DNA of 64,000 nucleotides from Homarus americanus (GCF_018991925.1 NW_024756438.1:1019501-1083500), one strand, 5' to 3'. Positions 50,101 through 63,680 are shown, numbered from the stretch's first letter. The notes: generated from the letters alone by a model not told the origin. Numbers and translations are program-made.

Positions 50101-52410
50101 ACTACCTAACAATCACCATTCTACTCTCCTCAGAAATAAAAACTTTTCTTTCCATGTCCCATCTTTCAAAAAGAATGAATACAATGTATAATTAATCAGA
50201 GATGGCTAATTTTCACCAATTAGGCAGCCTTTCAAGGAAGAGCCAAAAGCAGAATATTCAGTTATCCAGGTGATCCCCTTGCTAAAGGGCTTAACATTTC
50301 GCAATGATAACTTATGGCTGAGCCTTAAGCGCTACTACTCATCAGTCTCCGACCTTAAGGGGTGACTTCTTGGAATGGGAAGATATAAATAATGAATGTA
50401 TTAGTCCCACCAGATAATGATTAATTACCTGGGGTTTCAAACTATAGATCCAGTTAGTAAATATGTGATTCACACAGTCCAGACATTTGGACATAAAAAT
50501 ACTCAATTAAAGCCACAAAAGTAAATGAAATAATACCTGTAATACATAAACATAAAACACTTAAATGTTGGAATTTTACTGACCTTAAACAAATGAGTTC
50601 GCTGAAGCCTGATATTACAAATAGGACAGCTTCTTCCTCGTGCCTGGTTACCCAATAGCACCACAACAACAGCTTCTGAATGGTCATCCCAAGATGCAAT
50701 ATGGAGCTCCACATCACTGCGACTTCGGCTCACCATTTCACAAAGGGAACATTTGTATTTATGTTGTTCAGTCTTCAGCCCCAATTCATCTAAAGATATG
50801 GACAAAAGTCTGTCAAATACATCCCAACTGTTACATTTGAATCATACAGAATTTGCATTAAAACATATACTAATCTTTAAATTAATTTTTTTGTAAGTCC
50901 ATTAAGCAAATCATTGATCTTCTATTAATCATAATTAATTTTTTTATATAAATAAGCATTAAAATACACAGCTACAGACATACTGCAATGATAGCCACAG
51001 CTTATTTGGTGGCACTATAGAGTTCCTAATCCAGGATAAAGGACTTCCATTCCCACATCAAGTATGGTTCAGTAACTCCAGTACAGTACAATCAACTTCT
51101 CCAAGGGTGTTTAATTTCTATGTTATATTACCCAGAGATGGAGCCAAAACTGAAACCATTGGAAAGTCACAAAGCCGAAGCCAAAGTCAGCCATTAAAAA
51201 AGTCATCTAAGATTCCAGCAAACTGAGAGATTAATGTTACAAGGACATACCAGTTACTTCTCCTAGTGCACATACCTAAAGAGATAAGAGGGTCTTGGTC
51301 ACTTCCATTCTCAATTGTTGTGTTGATGAAGAAGTCCACGTCGTTGGGACAGAGACGAGAGCGATAAGATCTGAAGCATCAGGGGACACATCATCAGGGT
51401 CGTATTATATACAGTACAGCATTTTATTGTTTGGGTTATCAAATTTGTTACCACATACCCATGGAATTGCTTGTTATAAACTTTTTATTAACCTTTAAAA
51501 TATTCTTAGTAGTACATGTACACGATACTGTTCACATTCCTATATACTTAATGGATTTTAGGACTATAAACAAAGCTCAATTTAAATACAGAAGAGTACA
51601 GTACAGTATATACCTTTTTGCTCCCTTTACAATGCTTCCATCCACCGTTGACTCAAGTACAGAGGGAGCATATTTCCCCCTCCACTCCATGGTCTCCAAC
51701 CAGTCTGACCCAAACTCAGCGTGATCCTCCAAAAACCCAACAACTTGATGCTGAGGTCGTTTCAGTTCGCCAGCTCGAAAATTATCTTCTACTTGTTTCG
51801 GGAACTTCACCTTATTCTGTTGCACACAGCTGGTTACATTACCCTCCTGGCAGTTAGATTTTCTGGTGTCATTAGAAATGGAACCGTCTCTACCGGAGTT
51901 GGATAAATTTGGAGATTTGGGAGATTTGGGAGATTTTAAAATAGAAGTTCTTTTACACCCCTGAACATCCTGAGGAACATGGGATTTAACGCCATCTCCT
52001 GCACCTGATATTACTTTGGGATTCTGGGTTGAAGCACGGGTGGTTTTATGTAGGGTTTGTGCTGCAGCATTTCTTAATTTTGTATCAAGATGGTCAAAAT
52101 ATTTGGAGTCTTTAGAAGTGAAAAACACTGGAGTATCAACATCGGTGCACTGTATGGAAGGCTGCAGTGGTGAAGAGGAACAGTCCCCTATAAAGGCTTG
52201 TGAAACATTAGTGATATTGATCCCCAAGTTGCAGGGAGGAAGATTGATGTTGTACGGTGTTGGGGCTCTTGCATAACTGCCATCACCCTCTGACACACAC
52301 CCTTGTTGTGTGACAAGACTTGCTGCACATGACCGCTGTCTCTTTGGTCTTGGAGGATAAACTCTACTTGCTGTCTTTGGCCTTCGATCTGTCTCTCTTT
52401 CATCTTGCAT
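44179..52410 (-). CDS. C2H2 zinc-finger protein, 10 coding exons, 1461 aa
   Basis: Probable nuclear DNA-binding regulator; target unknown. Exons in transcript order: 52410-51614, 51370-51276, 50789-50584, 49768-49603, 49311-49196, 48920-48774, 48322-48212, 47930-47763, 47484-45424, 44697-44179. All GT-AG and in phase. The start is the first ATG after an in-frame stop. The first 290 residues are low-complexity with SPKSPKSP. About twelve C2H2-like fingers follow in dispersed pairs: CSLC, CPIC, CGYC (exons 3-4), CPVC, CVLC (5-6), CPHC, CGYC (8), CREC, CGYC, CPIC, CGYC (9-10). Several are split by introns inside the finger, for example CPICNIRLQRTHLFK joined to HIRNAH. Exon 9 is 2061 bp and mostly disordered, with a long Ser/Thr-rich stretch. 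The tail has GRPPHKKKG, an AT-hook-like patch. Linkers are not the KRAB/Kruppel TGEKP type. I do not recognise a named orthologue. Confidence 0.87.
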
Positions 52411-53072
52411 TTTGGTTTTGAAAAATAATAAACTTTCAAACAAATCTTTTACAAATTTCCATCATAATACTGTAAAGTGTTATAAAATGGCACCGTACTG
52501 TACAAATATTTAACAATCTCACTTTATCTGTTATTTACTCAGTTAACAATGTCAAAAGATTACTTAGCTATTCAGAAATGACCATATAAATCGAAAGTGA
52601 AATAAAAGTTCCAATCTGACCATTCCCTTCACCTTGTAGTTCATTTTCAGATGCTGAAAGATAAAGAAATAAACAACTCAGATATTTGACAACAGAATTA
52701 ATTATTGCCATGTTATATTATAGTTAAATATATAAATACAGTCCTGTACAATTAACTGTACTATAGAAATTTGTTCTGTAGAAGACAACTTATTTCTTAC
52801 CCTTCCTTTAAATCATCTCTTAAAAAATATCTATTGTCAAAGTATTAATATTTTTTGTAACACTTACTATATTTACAGTACATGCTTTTATTGTACCATC
52901 AAAACCGTTTTATTGGAAATTATCATGTAAATAAATAAGTAATTACCATTGCAATAAACATAATTGCCAACTAGACATAATCCTGACAGCTCTGTCCTCT
53001 TGTTCAACCTTATTACTGTACAACCCAGGTTGTACTGCTCCCCCATTATACTTATGTTTTTCAATTCCAATG

Positions 53073-53204
<132 letters not shown>

Positions 53205-53639
53205 AAAATAATAAATAAATAAAATAAATAAATAAATATTGAAGTGATAACCGTGGTAACATTATGAGATGTTCTTATTACCACCATGCTATTGTACTAT
53301 TCCAGATGATACTAAATGTTACATAATACTTCCTTGAGATAAATGTACTACTGTACAGTATAGTACAGTATATATCAGGTGCCTTAAAGAGAGCTCAGGT
53401 TCTCAACTGGCTCAGCCATGTTAATATTGTTATTATTATTCACTCTGTATCTGTATTTTTCTGGCTAAATAAACTGTTTCAATTCAATTTCTTTGGTTTC
53501 ATGACAGTTTCATACACAGGAACGCTTCCTCGTAACTGTTCATATAGAGGAGCACTCACAGTGATTGCTACATTACTGTTCTGTATATGATTAACTGGAG
53601 ATAAGAAGAACCAAGCTAACTTACACTAGGATTAGGTTA

Positions 53640-54150
53640 GGTTGTTATATTACGTTAAGTTAGGATGATTCATCATATCTTTAACAAATGATATAATAGT
53701 CGCTGGGAAGTGATCCTGTGTATGAAATGGTCGTCATGTTAAAAATGAAAACAGCAATGACGAAATGCAGATTAGTGTACCAGATATCAATGTAAGTTAT
53801 TTCTGCTTAATATGCCAGGGGGTCCAGTTAGGTAGGTTTCTTAAGTTAGGTTGGTTAGGTCAGGTTTTGTGCATTTATGTGTTAAGTATCATGAAATAAT
53901 ATCTCCAGAAATTTTGGTTTAATTTCATAAATTTTTCTGGAGCTAACCGTCTGCTCCACCATTACATTGAGTGGTTAATATATAGGACGAACCCGCCGAT
54001 GCAGCCGTATCATCTCACGTCCAGAAAAAGCCTCAAATTTCACCATATCATAGTAAGTTCTTTCTGCTTAATATACCGGGAAAGTTAGGTAAGGTTAGGT
54101 AGGTTTGGTTGGTTAGGTCTGTTCTTCATACCCACAAATGTTAAGTCGCA
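53640..54150 (+). repeat. TTAGG-rich duplicated block
   Basis: Two diverged direct copies: 53791-53890 and 54048-54150. Both start GTAAGTT.TTTCTGCTTAATAT, pass through TTAGGTAGGTTT and TTGGTTAGGTC words, and end near TGTTAAGT. A further TTAGGTTAGGTTGTT word lies near 53633-53648. The block may be a transposable element with internal TTAGG-type words. Confidence 0.6.
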
Positions 54151-54489
54151 TTTATTTTTAAAGTATCCATTTTTTAACATATTTCCACAAACTACAACAG
54201 TGTCCACTACAATATAATAAAGAAAATCCGGCGTGTTTATAATTGATAATTGTTTTCAATCAATTTCGCTCGCAGGTTAGTCCTATATAATTACCCATTG
54301 AGTATTACCAAACTTATTTCATTCGGCCAAGAATGTGCCACAACTGCATAGTGGTCCACAGCTTCTAAAAATAGATGTAGCTCGGTGATTATTTTGGCTT
54401 GCAGTTATTTTTTGCTTCACCACCAGGTTGGCAAATTATGCATTGAAATGAGTGTTTTAACAATAAATCCCCTATAAAAACAAACCATA

Positions 54490-54786
54490 GTGTGTGGCAT
54501 ATATGACCAGGCATGTACAGCAGGAATGTTCCAGATGAGGGAGGCTGACACTACCCGGGGGAACTCAAAGAAGATCTACAAAACAAGAACGAGGCTAAAT
54601 CTCAGAAGACACTCGTTCACGAGTAGGGTTGTCAACAACTGGAATGGGTTACCTGAGTGGGTAGTGAATGTGGAGATGGCGGAAAAGTTTGAAGCAAAAT
54701 TAGATAAATACTGGAAAAATCAACAAGTATATAATTATCCGCCACACACAGCCACCGTCCGAGTAGAGAAGAGGCTACTGAGCTGA
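54490..54786 (+). pseudogene. LINE reverse-transcriptase C-terminal relic
   Basis: An open frame of about 98 codons contains KTRTRLNLRRHSFTSRVVNN, WNGLPEWVVN and FEAKLDKYWKN, the standard end of CR1/L2-type LINE polyproteins. Only the last part survives, so the copy is 5'-truncated. It is a different subfamily from the CR1-like copy at 37150-37945. Confidence 0.8.
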
Positions 54787-55834
54787 GTCACAGGCGTGAG
54801 CCTCTTCCAGAAGATCATCTGTGAGTGACGAACATACTAAGATGACAAGTGGTGAAATGATAAATAACAATACCAAAACTGTTTTAAGGTAAATACCTAA
54901 GATTCTGTGATGACATAAGTGTTGATAAGTACATAAAAGTGACATGAAAGCATTGAGTCAGTAAACACCTCCTGTGCTGGAGGTCTTTGTTTACAGACAG
55001 CTGTCGTCCGTGAGCTGGAGGCTTCAGATTTGATTCATCTAAGAATATTTTTATTTTACCTTAAGGATCTTGTGCAATTCATGCAAATATACATGAAAAT
55101 ACTATAAACACCATAACAAATCAACAGTAAATGTTAATTGTTCATATTAATTATGATATACTGTATATTATGGTAGATCCAAGGATTCCAAACTCTAGGA
55201 GGATGTTGGCTCGTTTATGAGCTTATTTTGTTGATAAAACTTCATTAAATATTAACCTAACATAACCTTAACCAAACAACCTTGACCTAACATAGTATTA
55301 ACCAGAAATATCATTAATAGGAAGAAATCCTTAATGCCTTATTCCTTTGTTTCAGTTCATATGGAATCCACGAACGGTCATCAATGTGTCTCTCCGGATT
55401 CCACCAACAAAAATATTAACATTGAGCTGAGAATTTGTTGCCTCATAATGTCTAATAGCAAAGTAAATAGCAACTGACACTTGGAAAACATGTGCAGAAA
55501 TATGAAAGAGAAGTCTTCGTGGGAGGCTGCACATTTAGGAAACGATATAAGACCAGTATAATGGACACGGCGAGAAGTATAGTTGTAAGTAACTATGAAG
55601 AGTCAATTGTTCATTTATCAGTTCACCACTTAACGGCTTACTGTCCTTGCGGGTGTATGTTCTGTTCATTTATTGACTAATGTTAGTACATGAGGAAGGT
55701 GTTGTATCTGGATAACACCCTTCTCCCGTGTACTGAGCTTACCCTTTGGAATAACATGTCATGGATATTATGTATATTTAAAGATATTGTATGAAGCCGT
55801 AAATTAAAACCAAATAATTATGCATTTCAGAACA

Positions 55835-58261
55835 ATGCAGGATTCACAAAGAGCAACCTCGGCAAGAAGTAATGGAGGCAGCCGCCGTAGACGATGGGAA
55901 GTAAAGTCGAAAGAATCCTTTGAAACTTCCTTGGCTGTAGAAATTGAATCTCCAGAGAAGAGGACACGCAATACTAGGAATGACTCTAAACAGGAACAGT
56001 CTAAAGCATCATCCCCAAAAGATTCATCAAAAAAAACCAAAGATGACACTGACCCCCTCTCTACTAGACTCTCTGCCTTGATTAATGAAGCTAACACAAA
56101 GTACAAAGATCCTCAGAAAAGACTGACCAAAGATAAAGATAAACAACACAATAAGAGAGAAGATTCGAGTCTAAGCTTGATATTAAAAAAGAGAGAGATC
56201 ATATTAGTAGTGGCAAAGTGGCAAAACCAGATAAAGAAAATATTACAAATAATTATTTTACAGATCAGTCAATAATGCAACCTCTCAAAGACAAAGATAA
56301 AACTCAGAAACTTGATGATAAGTTTGAAACAAAATCTCTGAAAGTGGCAGCTACTACACCAGTGAAGAATGAATGTGAACACGTAACCTTTGAGGCCTCT
56401 GCTCCTCCCCTGGATGAAGAGACGCCCAAGAAGAAAAAGAAAAGACCAAAAAGAAAATGAATCCCAGATCTTAATGACGAGTAATTCAAATGAAAAATCC
56501 TACATTAGTCTCCAGTTAAAAGAAATGGATGATGATATAATAGAGGTTACTAGAGAAGATAATGATTGTGTTTTATCTGCACCAAGACTGTTATTAGCTG
56601 CTTCAACTTCAGATGCACATAATAACATTAGCACAATATATCAAGAGAAGTTGGATGGCTTTGTGGTGGCCAGAAATGAATTTTCCGGTGTATACAAGAA
56701 GAGTGAAGATATTCATGATGTTAGCCAAGTTCCAACCAGAAGTTCTCATGCAATTTTTATCCAGGGAGGCTTCAGAACCTTCTCAGTATTATGCCAAGGT
56801 CTTCTTGCAGGGATAACTCACATTGTCTCTTGGTAAGTTGATTGTATGTTAATTTAATACTGTATCAATAATTTTATGCTACAGTACTAACCTTTCACAC
56901 ACACACACACACACACACATGGTGCGACAGTGTTCCTCCTCCCTCACTAGTGTGTTTATGATAGGTGTCACCATCTGGAGTTACTGTAATTTCATAAGTT
57001 TTATGATAATGATATATATACTGTAGTGTTTATTTATTGTGGTGATAAGTTTATTTCATAATCTGAAAAGTAAATTATGTTGAGTCACATGAAAGCTACA
57101 AAAACAGTCCTATTACAGTATACCTTCTCCACCACAGTCCCAGCTGCTGTTTGTAACTTCGTGTAATAGGAATCAGTTTTACACATTTGTGCATCAAATA
57201 CAACATAAGGATATGATACTCAAAGTATGAATTTAATTGTAACTCACCAGCAAATTATCATGACTCCACTGTACCAACTCTAAAAATAATTTATTTCAGA
57301 TATTCTTGCTGGATGATGACCCGAGTAATATCCCCAGCCTCTACCCTCCAACCATGGCTCATGTGTTCTTCACCCTAGTCATTTTTCTCACCACTATATG
57401 TCTAGTGGCTGCCTGTGATAGGTGTGTATATACTGTAGTGCTGTAGATGTCATCAAATTTACAATGTTACATAAAGTTACATCTTTTAGTAATATGAATT
57501 TGTAAAGATAAAGATGATTTGCAGGAGTGATCTCATTGGGCTTGGGGTGTTCTCTGGTCATGGTATCAAAGTGCCTTGGACGACAGCCTTCTACATCTCC
57601 TCTCTGGTGCTTTCTCTGGTGGCCAGACGCACGGAAAATCTTCTCATTAACTTCAGTATTTATCAAAGCTCAGGATTTTCAACAAAAGAGGTATGTATAT
57701 ACAGTATGTCTGTAACTCTCGCAGTCAAAGATGGATTGAGGAAGAACTATCACAATGGTAATCAGTCATCAACATCAAGATTTCCAAGATCAGTCCTCCA
57801 TTTCTTTTAGTGTTTGGTTGGGTGATACCTAGTCAATTCCAAAACCCATTTTTTATTTAAATTAGAACATCAAATCCTTGATATTGAGTTATGATGTGAT
57901 GATTAAAACTCTTTAACCTTTACCATTTCTGCATTTATTCTTGTGACTGTTTACTATATTTTATGAAATCCCTAAAAGAAAATTTAGAATATTATTACTG
58001 TATTTGATTAGTTTCATAGTTCGATTATACTGTACAGTACTTTTATGTTTTAATCATCTTGAAAAATATCTACCGTACATCTTACAAGCTTTTGATATAT
58101 GGAAGTCTGATTTGTTTATTTAATATCAGGTAACAGATTTGATGGATTGGTGGCGATGGATCTGTGTCGCGAGGTCATTATCAGTGTTGGCTTGGCTGGC
58201 GGTGGTGCCTGATCCCCACACTGATGCTCTGCTAGACTATATCCAAGATTTTCACAAGTAA
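55835..58261 (+). CDS. TMEM237: TMEM237-like tetraspan protein; first coding exon frame-disrupted
   Basis: TMEM237 is a four-TM protein of the ciliary transition zone. Exons: 55831-56832 (ATG 55835), 57300-57421, 57525-57690, 58130-58261. The N-terminal half is charged and disordered with EETPKKKKKRPKRK. The membrane part has GGFRTFSVLCQGLLAGITHI (TM1), VFFTLVIFLTTICLVAACDR (TM2), PWTTAFYISSLVLSLVARRT (TM3) and ARSLSVLAWLAVVPDPH (TM4), in the order and spacing of vertebrate TMEM237. In exon 1 the coding frame shifts back one base near 56165-56175 and forward one near 56445-56455, so the middle segment is out of frame. At the strong donor (TTG before GTAAGT) the phase also fails to match exon 2; a weak GTCTCT donor seven bases upstream would restore it. 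Exons 2-4 are clean. Either a decaying gene or local sequence errors. Confidence 0.72.
56897..56919 (+). repeat. (CA)n microsatellite
   Basis: About eleven CA units in the first intron of the TMEM237-like gene. Confidence 0.9.
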
Positions 58262-60972
58262 ACATAGTGTTGTACCTGTTGTTGTGATAACTCACTATGT
58301 ATTCTTATGTTTATTGCAAATATGTTAATGCTTGAAATGCCTTACATGCAGTATAATCAATTTCACTGCAATTATTATGCAACAAACTGTACATGTTATT
58401 GATTTTAAAACATTCCATCCATTATGCCTTATGGTAACAAGTAGTAATAACTATATTCTTGAATATTAAAATGTGATATGAAGTCCTTATGTGCAAACCA
58501 TGTGTAAATAGAAATGAGTCAAAGTTTTCTTATTTCTATACATGTTCTTACATGATATCTCTGTGTCATATGTGTGGTAGGGTTGGTCTGGTACCAAGAC
58601 AAACCTCTCAATGAACAATAGATGACTATTATGATGAGGTAAAGTTGACTGGGCATTTGTAAGATTTAACCTAAGTTGCTTTGACATGCCTTCAGGGTTT
58701 TTCAGTAAACAGTTTGAATATCCTTTGTGGGATAAATTTAAACAGAAATATAGCAAACAAATATGATTTACTTAGTTATTAGATATGGATGAAAAGGTGC
58801 TCATACAGCCCTCATAATAGCTGAACTTAAATACTGTATAACCAACATACAAATAATTATAACCCATAGCGAGTTATCCTGGAGGTTTAGTCCAGATGTC
58901 GTCCCTCCTGCATGTTACATTACTGAGGTGAAATATAGTTCCAGAGGTATTAACTGTTAGTTGTCTGGGTATGTAAAACTGAATTTTAGACAATCATTGT
59001 ATACTGTACTTCAGTATTAAGAAGTATTTTAAGACATTGCACAAATATATGGACTTGGTTTCCTTTTTATTTTAATTTCTTGGATTTTAATCTTATTTTC
59101 TGCAGTAGAATTGAAAATAATTGGATAATTTTTATGAAAGTGGATGGTACAGTAATACAGTATTGTATAATCATATATAATATACTGTATTGTCCTTGCA
59201 GTTTACCGTAGCCATTGCTTTCTTTGATATGAAATAATGTTTCATATCAAGGGGGAAATATTTAACATACCTCTACTGATTGTCAGCAATTATTGACTTA
59301 GTTCAGTTAGTGAGAAGCTTTTTTTATTTTGTGAAGGAAAGATATCTAATAAACCCATCTGTTGTGTGATGTGATGTGTTCTTTCAGGCATAATCCAACA
59401 CACAAGCCACTTAGCACAACAAAATAGTCGATATTGGAAAAAGAGTCAGGACTGGTACAGCAAAGCCATATATCAGTGAAAATTGATTGACATGAACCTA
59501 ACCTTAATAATTGTAGGGTAGTTTTGGTTCATTTAGTTAATGTAAATTGAAAAATAAATGGTTTAGCTGACCAGTTCACGATTCTTTATTAACATTGATG
59601 ATTATCCTTGGCACAAAGATGAACAATTATAGATACTGGTTCTAGGTCAGTTATTAACGAAAGAAACACCATAACTAATATCAGGTAATTTTATTTATTG
59701 TTTGTGAAAGTGATACATAGTGAATAAATTTTATTTTTAAGTGTGTCTTCTTATCCTTATTACAGTAGTGATAAATAAGAGCCAAAGAGCCATGATGCTC
59801 AGATAAAATGACCTATCTGATATATTCCTTTCCTTGTTATAAACTGCTGAAGTACATGTATGTGATATGGTATTAATTCTATTTATTGTTGTCTAGTTGT
59901 CAACCAAAAGCACTATCATTCACTTTCTCTCTCGGGCATCAGCTTTCTCCTCACGAGTTATCAATACAGTACGGTACTGTACGTCTATTTCACATGCTCT
60001 TTCCTGCTTATAAATATTCCACTTCTTATATACTAACCCCACCTATATTTGCCTGATTTTCCAAATACTGTATATAAACATACTCCTCTTGTGGTTAACA
60101 ACCTTGTAAATATGTCAAAATACATTCCTGTGGTCCTTATCAGCAGTGAAAAACAATATGGTAACATGTAAACATCTTGTAGTCCTTAATAGGATCTTCA
60201 TTTGTAAATTACAAGACAGTGAAAATAATATTTGTTGCTGTAAGATATTCTATAACATAATAAATTGCTTCTTTAGTACTGATTTCATATAGAATACAGG
60301 TATAAACATACAATGATCATATAACAAGTGTGTGATCCTGCATACCTACACAATAGGATATGAATCAAGGCAAAAGAACAGATTGATTAAATAGTTTTTG
60401 CAAAATTGTTTACTGGGGCTGAGAGACAATATACAAAGTGAATCAGTTTAGGTATATATATTTAAGACCCAAAAACTTTTAATTCAATATAAAGAAATAT
60501 CCCTGTATTAGAAACACTTGGGGAAACAGAAAATGTTCAAGAAAATTTAGTTTCTTCAAAGGGTTCTTGATCTACTAAGGTGCTGTTTTATGCTGGCTTG
60601 GAGACTAAAAATAACATTAGCTCAGTTGTTCAAATTTTCACATGCATTATCAGCATCATGCCAAGATAATATGAGGCCCCTCCCCTCCCAAGGGCTAGTA
60701 TAGGGCAAAATGTGATGAGAATAAAATTAAAAACTACAATTACAAAATAAGTACCAATATAATGAGATAATCATCTTAAACCAATGATATATTTTTCCTG
60801 GAATAATTACGTTGTTCAAGGGATAACGAGACAATTGGAGCTATGGTAAGAATTGAAAATTCGAGTGTGCTCAAATATTAATTCCCAAAGAAAAAATATA
60901 GTTTGTTAAAAATATAATGCTGTATGTTTAGTACTGTAATGGCATTATTTTTAAACATATATTGCAACACTA
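58262..60972. other. Downstream of the TMEM237-like gene; no gene recognised
   Basis: AT-rich DNA with TACTGTA words (for example near 59965-59980). Its first part is presumably 3' UTR. No supported exon, RNA gene or transposon was found. Confidence 0.5.
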
Positions 60973-61066
60973 GGGTCTTGAGAGTGAACAATGCCGGGAA
61001 TGTCACAAAGTTTCATTACCTTACACAGCCATCATGAAGCATCAGTCTGAGAGAAGCATCAGTGCG
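60973..61066 (+). CDS. Candidate exon with one Cys-x2-Cys...His unit
   Basis: A 94-nt open stretch begins after ACACTAG and ends at a strong donor (GCG before GTGAGT). It reads ESEQCRECHKVSLPYTAIMK then HQSERSISA, which has one CxxC and one His at finger spacing but no second zinc-binding His at the usual place. No neighbouring exons could be assigned. Confidence 0.25.
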
Positions 61067-61764
61067 GTGAGTGTGTGCAACGATGGTAGCAAGAGTCAAC
61101 ATCAACGTTTTGTGATTACCTCAGTTTTTTTAACAAATTTCAATGAGACATATTTGCCTTCACGCTTATTTAAACATTTAAGTGTAGGATATGATATGGC
61201 GATTCTAACCAAAGCCTTAAAATTGATAAAACGCGGTGACGTACAGATTCTAAACTCCTTGCATCAAGTTGCTATCTGGGCAATGTGGCGGCGACGGACA
61301 AGAACAAGGAGCGCCTGTGTCTTAATAATCTAATTATTACTATGATTCACGCATTACAGACACAACATAACACCACACGTTTATACTTTATCGTTTTGTT
61401 GACGGATAGGTTTTATAATGTGTTGAAAAGCTTGATATAAACTTTTCAGCAAGTTCGAAATTCGGAGTGCACTATCCCGCCCAGTGTGGAAACTCAGACG
61501 ATGGCAGTTCATGAAGTATCAATCTTCCGTATATTTTAATTATTTCTGGATCTGCTTCTGAGTTAATCAATGGATATATGAATTATGTAGTGCTTATAGT
61601 TGATACAAAGCGTTTAAGCCTTAGGGTCTAGACAAAACGATGTCTTCAGTAGATGACTTTTTACGTACATTTTTCGCGCTGGAGTTCAGTGTTTCCCCGC
61701 TAGAGGCAACTGAATTTACAGGACTGAGGGAAGTTTGTTTACCTTGAGTGACCTTACATAGCAT

Positions 61765-61942
61765 TGTAAGGGCGCGTGTTTTCCAACTAATTATCCCTAA
61801 CATACATATTACAACACCCTCTGTTGACATATATTTTACAGTCGTGAATCTCAGTGTTCTACCCTGAGACGCACCCTGGAAGTATATGTCAACAAGTATA
61901 TGTATGTTAGGGATAATTAGTTGGAAAAACACCGCCCTTACA
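61765..61942. mobile_element. Foldback miniature element, 178 bp, with GCAT flanks
   Basis: TGTAAGGGCGCGTGTTTTCC at the left pairs with the complement of GGAAAAACACCGCCCTTACA at the right. Pairing goes on through CAACTAATTATCCCTAACAT, then more loosely through the TTGACATATA words. GCAT lies immediately outside both ends (61761-61764 and 61943-61946), suggesting a 4-bp target duplication. No coding capacity. Confidence 0.7.
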
Positions 61943-63359
61943 GCATCAGATCAGGTCAGGTCAATAACATGAGACCCACTAATCACCTATCCCACATCCA
62001 CCTCAAATGCTTTCAAAGCATTTTTAACCTTAGGCCACTGATAACATGTTGAAGGAGGTAGTGTGTGATGTAGCGTGACCCAGTGGGCAGGAGAGGGACG
62101 CATAAAGCTGTCGTGATTGCTGGGACAGCAGAGGCAGAATGTGATCGATGCCTGGAAGTGAAGTGAGGCCCCTGCGCCTTGACCCGCCATCAGTTGCTGG
62201 CCACCACTGCTCGCTCACTGTCGGGAGCTGCTCACCTGCTGGCCGCCACTCTCCTCACCCAAGACATTTCGACAATGTGCAAAGTGTTTTGATATCCCGC
62301 ATTGCCTCTTGCACCAACCTATTTTCCACACAGACATCGGCGTTGTAACCTTGGGAACAACATATTAGCGAAAGATTCTATTTAATAATTTGGAACAGAC
62401 GCCTCGAAATATGCCTTAGTACACTGTGAGGTGTGCCAGAAGTGGAAACTCGGAAGAACTGTTGTAAGCTGAAGATCTAAAGACTGCGGCTCTCAGACAA
62501 GCGATAAATGCTGTGAAGTTGAAAAGAGTCCAGTGTCGGTGTTGGGTTTCCATGCTTTAAATTGGTTGTACAAGTGGCCCATGTGGAACACGATGTATAT
62601 TGCATCACTCCACTAGTGTAAGACAAGCTCAATACTGCCTGCAACGACCTTAATACCTGAGTGCATAAAGTGACTAAATCTTATTAGCTTTCCAAACGCA
62701 CCAAAATGAATGTGTATCACAATGTGGGTATTGAGGAGTGTAGTCCCAAGCATAGCATGAGTTCGCTAATGTTCTATCTGTCATCAGTCTTGTTATCAGT
62801 ATAATTGGTAAGCATTCATAATTTTAATTACATATATTAATTATTAGTTTTATCAAGGTTTACGTTTGTTTGTTATCGTGTTGCCTGTAATTACCAGCGT
62901 CCTACTTGAAAGATAGTGTTTGTGAGAGCTGCATAGCTGCAATATAGGGACGCCGCTCGCTTGCCACCCCAGTAAGATTTTCCAGAAAAGGCGTGTTATG
63001 TGTTCTGGACAGTAACTCTTAGTGAGCATATATGTTCGAGATGGGTTGAATATTTATAAAATTGTATGCCAGTATAGCAGTGTTCTTCAGCACTGTGCTG
63101 TACCATGGATCGTTTATCGTTAATCACTGACAAATCTGCACTGATCCATCGTCAATATTTATTACTGGTCATAAGGCAGGACAATGGATTAGTGAGCACA
63201 GTGCGGTTATAAGATGCATAGAACTGTGAGGTATGTTTGTAATATGGTTGAGACTATTATTTTCACGCATTGAAGTTATGCGTCTCAAGGGACTGACGGT
63301 ACAGTGTTGATGTGCATAGTAGCAGTTAACTAATGGTATGTTCCGCGAACTAGGTCAGT

Positions 63360-63680
63360 GGTAAGGAGATAGGTCAAATTGCGCCTAACCTAATCGAAGC
63401 CCGAATTAACTTGATCAGTCCCAACCAAATAAAATTCATATAATCGAAACCTACTTAATCTAACCCTTACCTAATCTGGAATTAATTAACCTAACCCAAA
63501 GTAACTGAATCCTACTTGAAATAATTTGGTCTAACCTGAACAAAACTAACCTTACCTAATTAACTAATGTAACCTGAACGAAGGTAACTTAACTTGAAAT
63601 AAACAAACTAACCTGACCCAACATAACCCCAAACTAACTAACCTCACCTGAACTATTGTAACCTGATCTAATCTCTTGAA
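63360..63680. repeat. Degenerate CCTAA-type repeat tract
   Basis: Repeated CCTAACC, TAACCTAAC, CTAACCTGA and AACCTGAAC words over about 300 bp, more decayed than the copies at 5.2 kb and 38.5 kb. Confidence 0.65.

Noticed and set aside
61621..61932. - strand frame of 103 codons
   Set aside because: Half of it lies in the foldback element at 61765-61942, and the rest shows no family resemblance or splice support.
61987..62348. Overlapping short frames in the GC-richer segment
   Set aside because: Composition alone explains the lack of stops. No domain, start context or splice support was seen.
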